From contig CAYJKJ010000001.1 of assembly GCA_964370715.1 (NCBI GenBank), positions 198,921-262,920 of the forward strand: a DNA stretch of 64,000 bases, in the 5' to 3' direction. The DNA is from CAYJAY01 sp964370715. Lineage in GTDB: Bacteria > Bacillota > Clostridia > Oscillospirales > Ruminococcaceae. Below the pieces are notes generated by a model. The model did not search any database. It saw nothing but the letters and a program-made list of their open reading frames with translations, and was not told where the DNA came from. Shown piece after piece: positions 53,050 to 63,304 of this stretch. How positions within the stretch are numbered: position 1 is the first letter of the stretch; each line of letters opens with the position of its first letter. The position numbers and the translations under genes are program-made.

Positions 53050-56000
53050 TTATCCCCATCTTTGCGTTGTTGGATCCCATGTGTAGGTGGTTGAGCCAAC
53101 AATAATTTTAGAACTTGTGTTTAATCCCTTAATTATTGGATCAGGATCTGTTAAATCTGTCGACACCAACGACTTCCAATAATTGGTAGCAGCAGCGGTA
53201 CCATCGTATACCAAAATATTCCCTAAATCACTACCATTAAGGAACCTAAGCGTTCCGCTAATAATAATCTCCGTTCCGGCGCTTGGATTAATGTGGAAAT
53301 ATCCTGTGCGATCTGTTATCGTTCCGTCGGCATTATATATATCTCTGCCAATATAGAACGAACTGAGTGTTGCTGTTGACGATCTCTCAAAGAACAAACT
53401 GCCGCCAATTTCATAAATAGCTGCTCCATCTGAATCATTTCTATAGGTCGGTATCGAAGATGACGTTTTTCTCCATGTAACACTAATAGGATTACCTGAC
53501 GAGTCATACGCTCCGCTCCAAATATACCATCCAGCCGCCCTCTCCGTTCCGGTTTGGTCTACATATTCTTTCGAAATCCGCAACCTTGAGGATGGATCTG
53601 TTCCCAAAATCAAGCCGTCTGCGAGCGTTCCGGTAACTTGAAGTGTCACGCCATCATCTATCGTTAGCGTTACATTTTTTTGGATAACAAGCGTTCCGTC
53701 AACCAAAACGTTGTTTGCTAATGAAATCGCATAAACCGGCGCTGTATCCGGAGCAGTTCTACCAAGCACAATCACCTGACCTGTCGGAACAGTTGTTCCA
53801 AGCTCCGTAACTTCAACTAGCTTGCGCCATGCGCTTGAATACCAAGCATAATCTTCGCCCTTTGCAAGTCCCGGATATGTTCCATCTTTAATGTACAACT
53901 CAGAACTCGAATCGGAACCTTTTATTGAAGCGCTTGTTCCTAGGGTTATATTTCCATTAACCGTCAGCCTTATTCCCGGATTGATTAAAATTGTTTTGCT
54001 GTTTGCTATCGTGACATCTGCAGAGATGGGCGTATCAACTGTAACCCTTGTTGTAGCATCTGTCGGGCTAAAGTAGACTGATCCTGTTGCTCCTGTAAGG
54101 TCGTTCCAAGACGTTATAACCTTCATCCAATCTGAGTTAACCCATGAATATGAGCCAACCGGTTCGCCGTAGCCATAATCAGTATCAGCAGTCTTCTCTA
54201 AAACAACTAGTTTCGAGGTGGTGCTGGCGCCTATAATTCTTCCTTGCGTTGAACTTCCTGAAAGGTTAACTAAATCCGGATTATTTTCATTAATATTCAA
54301 CGTATACCCGCTTGGAACTGTCAGCGTTATGCCGTCCGGTATATATAGGTTGCTGATGATAGTCGTTCCGTTTGAAACCGAGAAACTTGCTGTTACTATC
54401 GTATCGTTTCCGGCATTTTGGAGTTTTATCAACTCTGCCGCTGTGCCTGCGTATGCTGTCCATGTTTTCGTAGCAGGTATAACATTCCAAGCATAGTTTA
54501 TGCCATGCGCTAACAGGCTATCAGCATCGGTATTCAACTTAACCGCTGCGTTTGCTTGCACCACAAGCTTCGAGTTGTGCGACACGCCTTCTAGGGCGTT
54601 GTGTCCTGCTGCTCCAAGCCCCGTTATTGCGCCGTTGGTTGCGACGGTTACCGTCACACCTTCGTTAACCGTTAGCGTTATGCTAGGATCAACATTTATC
54701 CCGTATCCGGCTCTAACCGTTACCGACGAGGTTATGTTAAAGCTTTTCGTTGCTCTCGAAGATTTAACCGTTGCGTTTGCGAGAGCCGCCGTCAAAGAAG
54801 CTTGGTCATAGACATTTAGCACCCATTTAGCGCCATCCCAAATATATTCGCCGGCTGTGTAGTTTACGCCACCGAGCGAAACCGTTTTGCCTGTTGCAAT
54901 AACCATTCTTGCGGTATTTGCTGAACCAACAAGCGTTGCCCCTGTTTCAAGCTTTAGGTCGCCGTTGACATAGAATGTTGTTCCGCCTAAAATTATAAGC
55001 TGTTTGTTCGCCGCTATAACAAGGCTTCTGCCTGCCGGAACTGTTAGATTTCCGGTGGTTGTTCTATTCGTTGGGTCATCAGGGTCAGGTATAACAGGGT
55101 CAAAGTAGACCGTTTCCGCTCCGTTTTGGAACGACAAGCCTATACCCCTTGCCGGATTATCTTGACCGGCTTCGCTCTCTGCTGATGCCCATTTATCTAC
55201 CGCCCATAGGTAGTTTCCGCTTCCTAATGAGCCGAAGCTAGAGTTTCCGGTAACTTCCGCTAGCGAGCTACTATCTACACCTATGATCGTTCCATAGTTT
55301 GATTGGTTCGCTAAAACCAATCCATCGCCTGATACATCCCCGTAGACGATAAATTTATGTCCACTTGGAACGGTTATGTTTGCTCCCGAAGAAACCTCTA
55401 AGGTGTTTTTCCCATCAACAAGGAAGGGTACTGGTGTTGTTGGTGCTTCCGCATCTATCGTCATCTTTCCGGAAACCAGTTTATAGATAAATCCGGAACT
55501 TGCATCCCCTGTTCTGTTGAGTTTTGTGTTTGTAACATTTTTGTCAAACGTTAAATATCCGCCTTCGCCTAACACTTGTGAAACTGCTTTTCTTGCAGTG
55601 CCACCGGTAGGATCCGGAAGTCTAAACAACTTCGAACCCGTAGTAAATGAGATTGTTCCTGCTCCAATAAGCGAGTTTTGGTTATAGGTTTCTTCAACCT
55701 CTCCCGCAACTGTCAAAGTTACGTTTGAGAGAACCTCTATTTGACTTGTTCCATCTCCGCCTATTATCTTGTTTCCGGTTTTCAAGGTAAAATTAGCGTT
55801 TTGCGTTACATATCCATCTGACGTTACTCCAATAATATATGTTCCGGCTGAGCTGTTTTTGTTTACCGTTACATCGCCAAAGAACACGCCATCGACGTTG
55901 CCTTTAACCAACGAACCGTCGACCGTTTCAGTCAACATCGTGATTGAACCCGATCCATCCACCTTGCCGTTGACAAGGGTGTTGACCCTACCTGTTCCGG

Positions 56001-59000
56001 TAATTGAAGAGCTTGGTGCTGATGTATCAGCAATGTTCAATATACCTTTGTTATCCAAAGTTCCTTGAACGTCTACGCTACCATTATTTGAAGTTCTAAG
56101 CGTTGCGGTCGAATTAACCGTTAGCGTCATGCCTTTTGGTATAATCAAATGCTTTCCGTTTAGGTTAACGGAACTCGAGATCGAGAAGCTATTAGCCATC
56201 GTTATGTTTGTCATCGACATCGAAAGCGCTGTATTTAGTGTCGATTCGTTTGTTACAAGGAAAGTAAATACATTATCCGGATCGACAAGTTTATTGTCGC
56301 ACCTTGAATATGTAATGGTTCCTAGTAGATTATTTAACGTTAATGCGTATGGTGATGTTCCGTTATGTTTTGCATCATCATTTTTAGCGTTAATCGCCGT
56401 TTGACAACTATCAAATGTACTTGAAGTTATTAAAAGATCTTTCAAGGTAATTTGATCGTTCGATTTAGAAGTAGAAACGATTGGGGTGACGACATTAACG
56501 CCAAATTCAAGACCCGTGAAGGTGCTACCGGAAATTGTGGTTTCGCCTATGTATGCACCTTCGGCTCCGCCGATGTAAACACCAGTGCCTTCATCGGTAT
56601 TAGTCGAAGTAAATTTGCAGTTTTCTATCTCTACGCCAGAGTTGTAGAGATCCGAACCACTTGAGTTTTTGAGGCCTTGGTAGTCAAGTCTTATTCCGTG
56701 TTCTGATGTATCAATATAGTTAAATGTACTATCAGAAATCGATGAATTAGTAAGTTTATTTGCCCATATTCCCGGCCCATCAAATACACAGTTTGTTATT
56801 TCTAGGTTGCTAACATTATCAGTCCCTGAAGTTGTTTTGTTAAAACTAAATGCTGCCCCCGTAAAATTAGTAAATTCGCAATTTTCAAAAGTTAACTCAT
56901 CAGAAGAAACTTTATCATCAACAAAGAATGCATTTGAAACAACACCTGCACCTGCACTTAGATTAATTCCAGTAAAAGTAAGATCCGAAATCATAGCATT
57001 ATGTTTGCTAATATCAGCATCAGTTGGAGTTGCCGGAAGAGTTGTGTCTATAAATGCATCTGTATTTGTTAACATTATTGTTGTATTATCAATTCCACCG
57101 CCTGTGAAAGTGATATTTTTGCTATTATAGACATTGCTCGAAACACGATAGGACAAATCCCAGTTACCGGGGGTCGAGAAATCTGCATTAACCCCGACAA
57201 GTTGTATTCCGCAATTGGGTGAAATTCCGTTATTGCCTACGTTGTCAGTATGCCAGCTAGCAGTAACTGGATCTTGTATAACTAAAGCATTTAACGCTGT
57301 TGAAGTTTTTACCCCAAACGTTCCGGTCATTGTTCCAAGATTTGAAAAATATGGTAAAGGTTGGCCGACATCTGTATTTTCAAATCCAAACGTCGTTGTT
57401 CCGCTATTTATGAACTTTCCTTCATCCAAGCTTATTCCGCTGGATGACTTCGACGATTCGATAGCAACCTTTCCGTCCACCTCGAATACAACACCGCTGT
57501 TAACAGTTAGCGTTGCACCCGATTCAACAATAAGTTCGTCGTTCGACGACATCTTGAAGTTTGCAACAACGTTAGCGCTTCCGCCTTCCGGTATAGTGAT
57601 TATATATCCATCACCTTTTTTCTGCAACTTCACATCACCGGTTATCGCTCCAAGAACGTTCTGCGCTCCATTTAGTTCAATATATCCGTCGCCATCCAAA
57701 ACGCTATCCACATATTCGATATACTTTCCATCGCCCAAAGCTCTACCATCAATCCACAAAGCGCCCTTGTTGTGTAGTTCGCCATCTAGGGTTAGCGTGT
57801 GTCCAGTAACCGGAGATGAGCCATCTCCCTTAATCCAAAGCAATGAATCTTGTTCTATATCAACCTGTTGACTTGCCCTGATTACAAGGTCTTGATTGGT
57901 TTCAACGTTCCCAAATATCTTGTAATCAAATGTTGTGTAGTCCATTCCGGTTATTGCAACTGCTCCTGCATCGAGATCGAACGGCCAATTTCTTCCAGTC
58001 GATCCTGCAGAATCTTTTTCTAAAGCACTGCCGCCAAGGAAAAATTGTCCTGTAGCAACACTGCTCGAAATAAATGGTGTTGTCCCAACATCGGTAAATA
58101 TGATTTCTGATACTCCAGTTGCCGTTCTTCTGGTTATCAAATCTCCCGGGCTTGTTAGATCTGCTCTATTAGCAGAAAGGCTTCCTTCGTTTATAAAACG
58201 GCTATCTTTTCCAACCGTTAGTTTTGCGCCGGGGTCAAGCGTTAATGTTTCGCCAGCTGCAAGGGTTACTTGCGAGCCATCCTGTCCAACGACAAAGCTG
58301 TCGCCCGAAGCGAGCGTTCTAAGGAATTTATTCGTTGCAGATCCGCCAGTCGTTTGATATGGAATAACCGTTTCCATAACCGCACTACCGGTCAACATAT
58401 TAACATAACCGTCTACTTCCGAACCATTCATCGTTATGTTTGACCCTTCGGTTATAAGAAGATGCGGGTTGTCCGTCTTGTCGGTAGAGGCATAGTAGTA
58501 GTAGCTGTGGTCTGTTGGGTGGGTCTCATCATTTGGTTCACTACATAGCGCAACTTTTCCGGTTACAACCAAGTTTCCGTCTGCTGCTAGCGCTTTTTCA
58601 TTCATTCGAATCTCGCCATAAACCGTTACGTGTTTAAGGCTGTCGATTAAAAGTTGGTTTCCACATTCGATAATTAAAATCTTATCTTCCGGAACAAACA
58701 ATGTTCTGGAAACGTTTAGATCCCCATTAACTCTGACTATTCTTTCTCCCGCCGGGTCTGTCAGTTCGTCATAAACTTCAACTTCTCCCGAGCGGTAATC
58801 GCTTTCGAGTATATATTTAACATTTAATGTATGGTCAAAGGTCTCTGTGCTATCAAGGGATTTCGCCATCTTGATTTGAACAACATGGGTTCCAAGATAG
58901 GTAGTTTCACTTACGTTGAAAGGAATTCTAACAATGTGGTAACCTCCAACTGCTTCAACAGTAACAATCTGCGAAGTAATACCACCGCCTTTGTTTGCTC

Positions 59001-61182
59001 CGAAAACAAAGTCGTCGATAATAAATTTAATTCTGTCGCCTACATTGTAACCCTCAACAGCAACTAAAAATTGTAAGGTATCACCGGTAGCTGTTGTTAT
59101 CGTGTCTTGATAATCTTTTGCTGTTCGGCGGTTAACGTTCCCCGAGCTTGCAGTTTTATATAATCCTGTAGACTTGTTATATTTAAAAGTGCCCAGTTCA
59201 GTCCCATCTGGCGCCATTGACTTTATGCCATTTCCAGTGCCGTTGGTTGCTATATCATACATCTCAAACGAATTTTCGATAGCAAACCTAACCTCGGTTA
59301 TTCCAAGCGAAGCTCCACCTATATCAAACAACTCGACACGCATAATGTATGTGCCAAGATCTAGTTTTTTTGTATCTCCTATTTCATATGACAATACATG
59401 ACCTGTTGCAGAAGCTAGGTGGTTTCTGATTGTATCGGTCAAAGTAATTGTTTCATCAACAATAGTTTGAGTTCCGTCTAGGCTAAAAATTGTTCTTTCA
59501 ATTCTTCCGGCATTGGTCGCTCCGGGATATTTATACGTAGCTGCCAAAGTGTCGCCGTTAACAGCTTTAACGGGGGAACTTGTTTGGATAACCGGAACGG
59601 AACTGTTGGCTTTTGTTAAGGTTACGTTTGAAACGGAAAATGTTCCAAGCGTTCCAACACGAAGTTCTAACCTCTTGTCTTCCATTACACTTGCATCGTC
59701 GATACTTTGTACACGGACATCTATATAGTATGTTCCGGCAGCAAGAGTTGAAGGCACAGCAATCGTGGCGGTTTTTCCGTCACCTGTGCTTTTAAAGGTA
59801 ACTCCACTCGGAAGCGTTCCAAAGCTTTCTATTGTAAATTGGGCAGCCGAAACATTAGGCACTCCAACATTAACGGTAAACGACCCGGCTTTTCCTGTCG
59901 TTGCAAACATTATTCTGTCGCCATCGGTTGAATAGTTTGCCGAAGTTGTCGAGGGGGTTATCGTGACCGCTCCCGTCGTAATCGAACCGGGGCCGGTGAA
60001 TTGTTGCCAGTCTTTAGTCGAGTCGTAGCTAATTAGCTCGTATGAACCATCTATTGTATGAGCGTATTGTCTTGGATTGCTGCCGCTCCATTTTGGGACA
60101 ATTCTAAAATCATAGTTTGGACCCAAAAAATCAGTGTCAATTTTAAATGTCAATGTCTTTGAAGAAGAGTTCCAATCAACATCGGTTACTGTTCTGTTTG
60201 TATCATACACAAAAGGAGACCCATTTAAAGACCATTGCACTTCAAAATCACCCGGCAAAAACTCTGAAGCTTGTCTGATAAAAGTATATGGAGAACTTGT
60301 AGTTTGAACTATTGAAGGTGCATGGGTGAAATAATAGCTCGCCGAAAGCCCGTCCGCCGTGACGGTTGCTTTTTGGGTTAATGACAACGGAGAAACTACG
60401 GTTCTGGAAAACTCAAACTCCGCTGTGTTTGCGACTCCATCGTATACATATGCTCGAAGGGTTGCTTTTGCCGATTGCACCGAAACATTTTCAACGCTGA
60501 AAATTGCTCTCGCTACGTTTGGTTTTCCGGTTACAGGTTCAAATCCTTCAAAATATATATTAGCTGAATTATCTGAATAGAATGTAAATAATTGTTGAAT
60601 TTCATTGTATGTTAATTGTTCAGCCGTAGTACCTGAATAGTTCGCTTTTAAGTAGATAGAAAAGCTATCATCATCAATACCCGTTCTATAATAGTCGTCG
60701 AGTGTGTCGTCATGATAAAACTGACCTTCAAGTGCATTGCTGCTGTTTAACGTTTCAAATGCTTCTATTTTAGCAACATATCTCCCGTCCGTTATTGAAT
60801 TATCGACAACGTTTACGGTGTAGTAAGCAATAGCAGGAGTGCCAACATTCGATGTAGCTATAATCGTTGTCGTTCCAGGACCTTTTACATCGAACCCTAC
60901 AGAAGCAGAAGGATTTGCCGCTCCCGTCTTTAGTTTAAGCACGCTTTCATTGGTTGATACCCAATGAACCGCTTTATCAGTAGCTGTTGACGGCGAAACC
61001 GTTGCGGCAAAATTAACTGATTCATGAGTGTTTAGAATAACATCATTTGAGGTTGGATATGTTTTATTAATTGTAATACTCTCAACATTAATTACACTTG
61101 CAAAAACCGTTGCTGAATAAACGGTTATCGCAACCACCATAATTAAGAATAAAACTCCAATTTTTAATAGCTTTGATTTCAT
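53050..61182 (-). CDS. giant secreted Ig-like and beta-helix repeat protein
   Basis: The 2710-residue product has a signal peptide (MKSKLLKIGVLFLIMVVAITV, cleavage near SATVFA-S), a BIG2-type bacterial Ig domain (about 32-130; INVESITINKTYPT, YTVNVVDN), further Ig-like and adhesin-like domains to about 850, and long parallel beta-helix stretches built of LTV/L-x-V-x-x-G rungs. A pectate-lyase-like segment with NCxF/NSxF turns lies at about 1310-1580. The last 750 residues are tandem modules ending in Y-x-W-x(4-12)-W, seven in number, the last at the C-terminus. No LPXTG motif, S-layer domain or C-terminal membrane anchor is seen, so how it stays on the surface, if it does, is unknown. An AGGAG site precedes the start. 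Confidence 0.88.
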   Translation of the reverse strand: MKSKLLKIGVLFLIMVVAITVYSATVFASVINVESITINKTYPTSNDVILNTHESVNFAATVSPSTATDKAVHWVSTNESVLKLKTGAANPSASVGFDVKGPGTTTIIATSNVGTPAIAYYTVNVVDNSITDGRYVAKIEAFETLNSSNALEGQFYHDDTLDDYYRTGIDDDSFSIYLKANYSGTTAEQLTYNEIQQLFTFYSDNSANIYFEGFEPVTGKPNVARAIFSVENVSVQSAKATLRAYVYDGVANTAEFEFSRTVVSPLSLTQKATVTADGLSASYYFTHAPSIVQTTSSPYTFIRQASEFLPGDFEVQWSLNGSPFVYDTNRTVTDVDWNSSSKTLTFKIDTDFLGPNYDFRIVPKWSGSNPRQYAHTIDGSYELISYDSTKDWQQFTGPGSITTGAVTITPSTTSANYSTDGDRIMFATTGKAGSFTVNVGVPNVSAAQFTIESFGTLPSGVTFKSTGDGKTATIAVPSTLAAGTYYIDVRVQSIDDASVMEDKRLELRVGTLGTFSVSNVTLTKANSSVPVIQTSSPVKAVNGDTLAATYKYPGATNAGRIERTIFSLDGTQTIVDETITLTDTIRNHLASATGHVLSYEIGDTKKLDLGTYIMRVELFDIGGASLGITEVRFAIENSFEMYDIATNGTGNGIKSMAPDGTELGTFKYNKSTGLYKTASSGNVNRRTAKDYQDTITTATGDTLQFLVAVEGYNVGDRIKFIIDDFVFGANKGGGITSQIVTVEAVGGYHIVRIPFNVSETTYLGTHVVQIKMAKSLDSTETFDHTLNVKYILESDYRSGEVEVYDELTDPAGERIVRVNGDLNVSRTLFVPEDKILIIECGNQLLIDSLKHVTVYGEIRMNEKALAADGNLVVTGKVALCSEPNDETHPTDHSYYYYASTDKTDNPHLLITEGSNITMNGSEVDGYVNMLTGSAVMETVIPYQTTGGSATNKFLRTLASGDSFVVGQDGSQVTLAAGETLTLDPGAKLTVGKDSRFINEGSLSANRADLTSPGDLITRRTATGVSEIIFTDVGTTPFISSSVATGQFFLGGSALEKDSAGSTGRNWPFDLDAGAVAITGMDYTTFDYKIFGNVETNQDLVIRASQQVDIEQDSLLWIKGDGSSPVTGHTLTLDGELHNKGALWIDGRALGDGKYIEYVDSVLDGDGYIELNGAQNVLGAITGDVKLQKKGDGYIITIPEGGSANVVANFKMSSNDELIVESGATLTVNSGVVFEVDGKVAIESSKSSSGISLDEGKFINSGTTTFGFENTDVGQPLPYFSNLGTMTGTFGVKTSTALNALVIQDPVTASWHTDNVGNNGISPNCGIQLVGVNADFSTPGNWDLSYRVSSNVYNSKNITFTGGGIDNTTIMLTNTDAFIDTTLPATPTDADISKHNAMISDLTFTGINLSAGAGVVSNAFFVDDKVSSDELTFENCEFTNFTGAAFSFNKTTSGTDNVSNLEITNCVFDGPGIWANKLTNSSISDSTFNYIDTSEHGIRLDYQGLKNSSGSDLYNSGVEIENCKFTSTNTDEGTGVYIGGAEGAYIGETTISGSTFTGLEFGVNVVTPIVSTSKSNDQITLKDLLITSSTFDSCQTAINAKNDDAKHNGTSPYALTLNNLLGTITYSRCDNKLVDPDNVFTFLVTNESTLNTALSMSMTNITMANSFSISSSVNLNGKHLIIPKGMTLTVNSTATLRTSNNGSVDVQGTLDNKGILNIADTSAPSSSITGTGRVNTLVNGKVDGSGSITMLTETVDGSLVKGNVDGVFFGDVTVNKNSSAGTYIIGVTSDGYVTQNANFTLKTGNKIIGGDGTSQIEVLSNVTLTVAGEVEETYNQNSLIGAGTISFTTGSKLFRLPDPTGGTARKAVSQVLGEGGYLTFDKNVTNTKLNRTGDASSGFIYKLVSGKMTIDAEAPTTPVPFLVDGKNTLEVSSGANITVPSGHKFIVYGDVSGDGLVLANQSNYGTIIGVDSSSLAEVTGNSSFGSLGSGNYLWAVDKWASAESEAGQDNPARGIGLSFQNGAETVYFDPVIPDPDDPTNRTTTGNLTVPAGRSLVIAANKQLIILGGTTFYVNGDLKLETGATLVGSANTARMVIATGKTVSLGGVNYTAGEYIWDGAKWVLNVYDQASLTAALANATVKSSRATKSFNITSSVTVRAGYGINVDPSITLTVNEGVTVTVATNGAITGLGAAGHNALEGVSHNSKLVVQANAAVKLNTDADSLLAHGINYAWNVIPATKTWTAYAGTAAELIKLQNAGNDTIVTASFSVSNGTTIISNLYIPDGITLTVPSGYTLNINENNPDLVNLSGSSTQGRIIGASTTSKLVVLEKTADTDYGYGEPVGSYSWVNSDWMKVITSWNDLTGATGSVYFSPTDATTRVTVDTPISADVTIANSKTILINPGIRLTVNGNITLGTSASIKGSDSSSELYIKDGTYPGLAKGEDYAWYSSAWRKLVEVTELGTTVPTGQVIVLGRTAPDTAPVYAISLANNVLVDGTLVIQKNVTLTIDDGVTLQVTGTLADGLILGTDPSSRLRISKEYVDQTGTERAAGWYIWSGAYDSSGNPISVTWRKTSSSIPTYRNDSDGAAIYEIGGSLFFERSSTATLSSFYIGRDIYNADGTITDRTGYFHINPSAGTEIIISGTLRFLNGSDLGNILVYDGTAAATNYWKSLVSTDLTDPDPIIKGLNTSSKIIVGSTTYTWDPTTQRWG

Positions 61183-61210
61183 TCTCTATACTCCTTTTAA
61201 TACAAAACTA

Positions 61211-61224
61211 AACCGTTTTCGGTT
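61211..61224 (-). promoter_or_regulatory. small hairpin in the giant gene leader
   Basis: AACCG-TTTT-CGGTT forms a short stem in the predicted 5' leader, between the transcription start and the ribosome binding site. Function unknown. Confidence 0.35.
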
Positions 61225-61270
61225 CACAATAATCCATCAAAATATACTAATACATTTTTATATATTTTAC

Positions 61271-61299
61271 ATTATATCTAATTTTCAAAAAATAATCAA
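61271..61299 (-). promoter_or_regulatory. promoter of the giant surface protein gene
   Basis: On the minus strand TTGATT (61294-61299) and TATAAT (61271-61276) are 17 bases apart, predicting a leader of about 80 bases. Confidence 0.75.
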
Positions 61300-61457
61300 T
61301 AATTAATTCGAAAATTTATATTTTTTTGTTGAAAAATCTGTTCAAAACCTGTTGAAAACTCTTTAAACAGCGTGAAACAAGTTAGAATCAAGCATTATTT
61401 GCATAATATGGTAAAGCAAAAGTCTTGTTATATCCGCTCTACAATAAGACCGAGAAA

Positions 61458-61478
61458 AAGCCAAAATGTTAGTGGCTT
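61458..61478 (-). terminator. short terminator overlapping the tsaD stop
   Basis: AAGCCA (61458-61463) pairs with TGGCTT (61473-61478), followed on the minus strand by a T run; the stem begins in the stop codon. Confidence 0.5.
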
Positions 61479-62487
61479 ATGCATCTATATCTCGCCTTGC
61501 ATATGCGTTTTGGTTTGATTTTGCTATGTTTCCTTGTTTATATTCAAAATAACCTTGCGACGCTATCATGGCGGCGTTGTCTCCGCAAAATTCTTTTTTG
61601 GGCATATAAAACGGTATACCCCTACTAAGACACATCGATTTTGCAAGATTTTGAAACTCATCATTTATCGAAACCCCTCCGCAGATAGCCGCCGGTATTC
61701 CTTTTGATTTTGCGGCAAAAACCAACCGTTCCGACAACATCGTTACAACCCTGTGTTGAAAAGATGCCGCAAGCGAATTAACGTCGAGCGGTTCATCCTT
61801 CATCTTTGCAGAATTAACTATGTTTAAAACCGCAGTTTTAAGCCCCGAAAAACTAATGTCGTTAGGATTGTTTTGAACCTTTGGGGTTGGCAGGTTATAT
61901 TTAAATTTATCTCCGGTTTTTGCAAGTTTTGCGATTTCGACCCCTCCGGGATACGGAAGATTAAGGGTTCTAGCAACCTTATCGAACGCTTCCCCCGCCG
62001 CATCATCAACAGCTTTTCCCAATATTTCAAACTCGGTGTAACCTTTTACTAAGATAAGATGGCTATGCCCGCCCGAGGCTACCATCGCAACAAACGGCGG
62101 TTTAAGGCTGCTATCGGTTAGATAAAGCGACGCAATATGCCCCCTAAGATGGTGAACCGGAACGAGCGGTTTGTTTGATGAAAAGCTCAATCCTTTTGCA
62201 AAGCTCACCCCGGCTAAAAGCGCACCGATAAGCCCCGGCGCATAGGTAACCGCTATCGCTCCTATCTCGTCGAGTGAAACACCCGCTTGTTTTATCGCAT
62301 CATCACAAACTTGAGATATAGTTTCGATATGAAGTCTGCTTGCTTCCTCCGGAACGACTCCGCCAAAAATTCTATGGCGTTCGATCTGAGAGGCTATAAC
62401 GTTTGATTTTATATTTACTCCGTCCTCAACAACCGCAGCAGCGGTTTCGTCGCAGGAGCTTTCAATTCCAAGTATAAGCAAATTCAT
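61477..62487 (-). CDS. tsaD: tRNA N6-adenosine threonylcarbamoyltransferase
   Basis: The 336-residue universal protein transfers the threonylcarbamoyl group to A37 of ANN-decoding tRNAs. It has the ASKHA start LGIESSCDETAAAVVEDG, the metal-binding H-x3-H as HHLRGHIASLYL (about 111-115), GGHSHL, and the late GGVSINDEF and CGDNAAMIA segments. Length is normal. It lies 16 bases after the SDR gene on the same strand. Confidence 0.96.
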   Translation of the reverse strand: MNLLILGIESSCDETAAAVVEDGVNIKSNVIASQIERHRIFGGVVPEEASRLHIETISQVCDDAIKQAGVSLDEIGAIAVTYAPGLIGALLAGVSFAKGLSFSSNKPLVPVHHLRGHIASLYLTDSSLKPPFVAMVASGGHSHLILVKGYTEFEILGKAVDDAAGEAFDKVARTLNLPYPGGVEIAKLAKTGDKFKYNLPTPKVQNNPNDISFSGLKTAVLNIVNSAKMKDEPLDVNSLAASFQHRVVTMLSERLVFAAKSKGIPAAICGGVSINDEFQNLAKSMCLSRGIPFYMPKKEFCGDNAAMIASQGYFEYKQGNIAKSNQNAYARRDIDA

Positions 62488-62503
62488 TTCCTCTTTTGTT
62501 TAA

Positions 62504-63193
62504 TTAATAGTTATCTTCGCAGGGTGGGCGCAATACCAACTCTTGAATAAACGCATCTTTTGGTATATCAAGTGTTGCTACAATTGCTTTTGCTACCGTC
62601 TTTGCCGACATATAATCCGGTCGAGAGTTCTCTCGAAACGCTGTGTCGATTCCACCAGGATACACCCCGAAAACACGAACTCCCTTGTCTTTAACTTCCT
62701 TTGCCAAAACATCGTTTATGCTTTTCATGGCGTTTTTGCTTGCGGTGTACCCTGCAACTGACGGATTGTTGAAAAGGCAACAGCTTGAAAGAATATTTAT
62801 AATCTGTCCGTCACGGCGTTGTAACATCGACGGCAAAAATTGTTGAATCATCAAGATATGGCTTATGAAGTTTACCTCCATCATATCCCTTACATCCGAA
62901 ATATCAAGGTCTAAAACGGAGGATTTTTTTGGGTTGAATCCGGCGTTGTTTATGAGTATATCAACATTTCCTTTTTTCAAAACATTTTGGCAAAAGTTTT
63001 TTAAGCTTGTTTCATCTTTCATGTCAAAACATTGTTGATAGACGTTTTTATTGTCTAACTGTTGCAAAAGATCCTGCATCTTTTGTTCGCTTCGTCCACA
63101 TAACGAAAGTTCATATCCTTTTTCGTTAAGAATTATCGCCAGCTGTTTTCCGATACCATCGGTAGCGCCCGTAATAACTACTCTTTTAGACAT
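62504..63193 (-). CDS. short-chain dehydrogenase/reductase
   Basis: The 229-residue protein has the SDR motifs in order: VVITGATDGIGKQL (TGxxxGxG cofactor loop), INNAGFNP (NNAG), a catalytic serine in NILSSCC, and YTASKNAMK (Tyr-x3-Lys). It reduces or oxidises a small alcohol/ketone with NAD(P). ATG 63193 has AAGGAG at nine bases; the in-frame ATG at 63202 abuts the ribosome binding site. Substrate unknown. Confidence 0.92.
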   Translation of the reverse strand: MSKRVVITGATDGIGKQLAIILNEKGYELSLCGRSEQKMQDLLQQLDNKNVYQQCFDMKDETSLKNFCQNVLKKGNVDILINNAGFNPKKSSVLDLDISDVRDMMEVNFISHILMIQQFLPSMLQRRDGQIINILSSCCLFNNPSVAGYTASKNAMKSINDVLAKEVKDKGVRVFGVYPGGIDTAFRENSRPDYMSAKTVAKAIVATLDIPKDAFIQELVLRPPCEDNY

Positions 63194-63220
63194 TATACAC
63201 ATCTCCTTTAATTACAATAG

Positions 63221-63248
63221 AAAACGGACAGGCAATGAAGCCTGTCCG
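63221..63248 (-). terminator. terminator of pnp
   Basis: CGGACAGGC (63225-63233) pairs perfectly with 63240-63248, followed on the minus strand by TTTTC. Confidence 0.8.
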
Positions 63249-63304
63249 CCACTGTTTTTGTTTGTCGACAAAACTTTCATATTTCGTCTTGCGTTGAATT
63301 TAAG

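Noticed and set aside
54218..58357. Several plus-strand frames of 60-218 codons inside the giant gene.
   Set aside because: They are antisense shadows of a repetitive, low-stop coding region; none has a good ribosome binding site.
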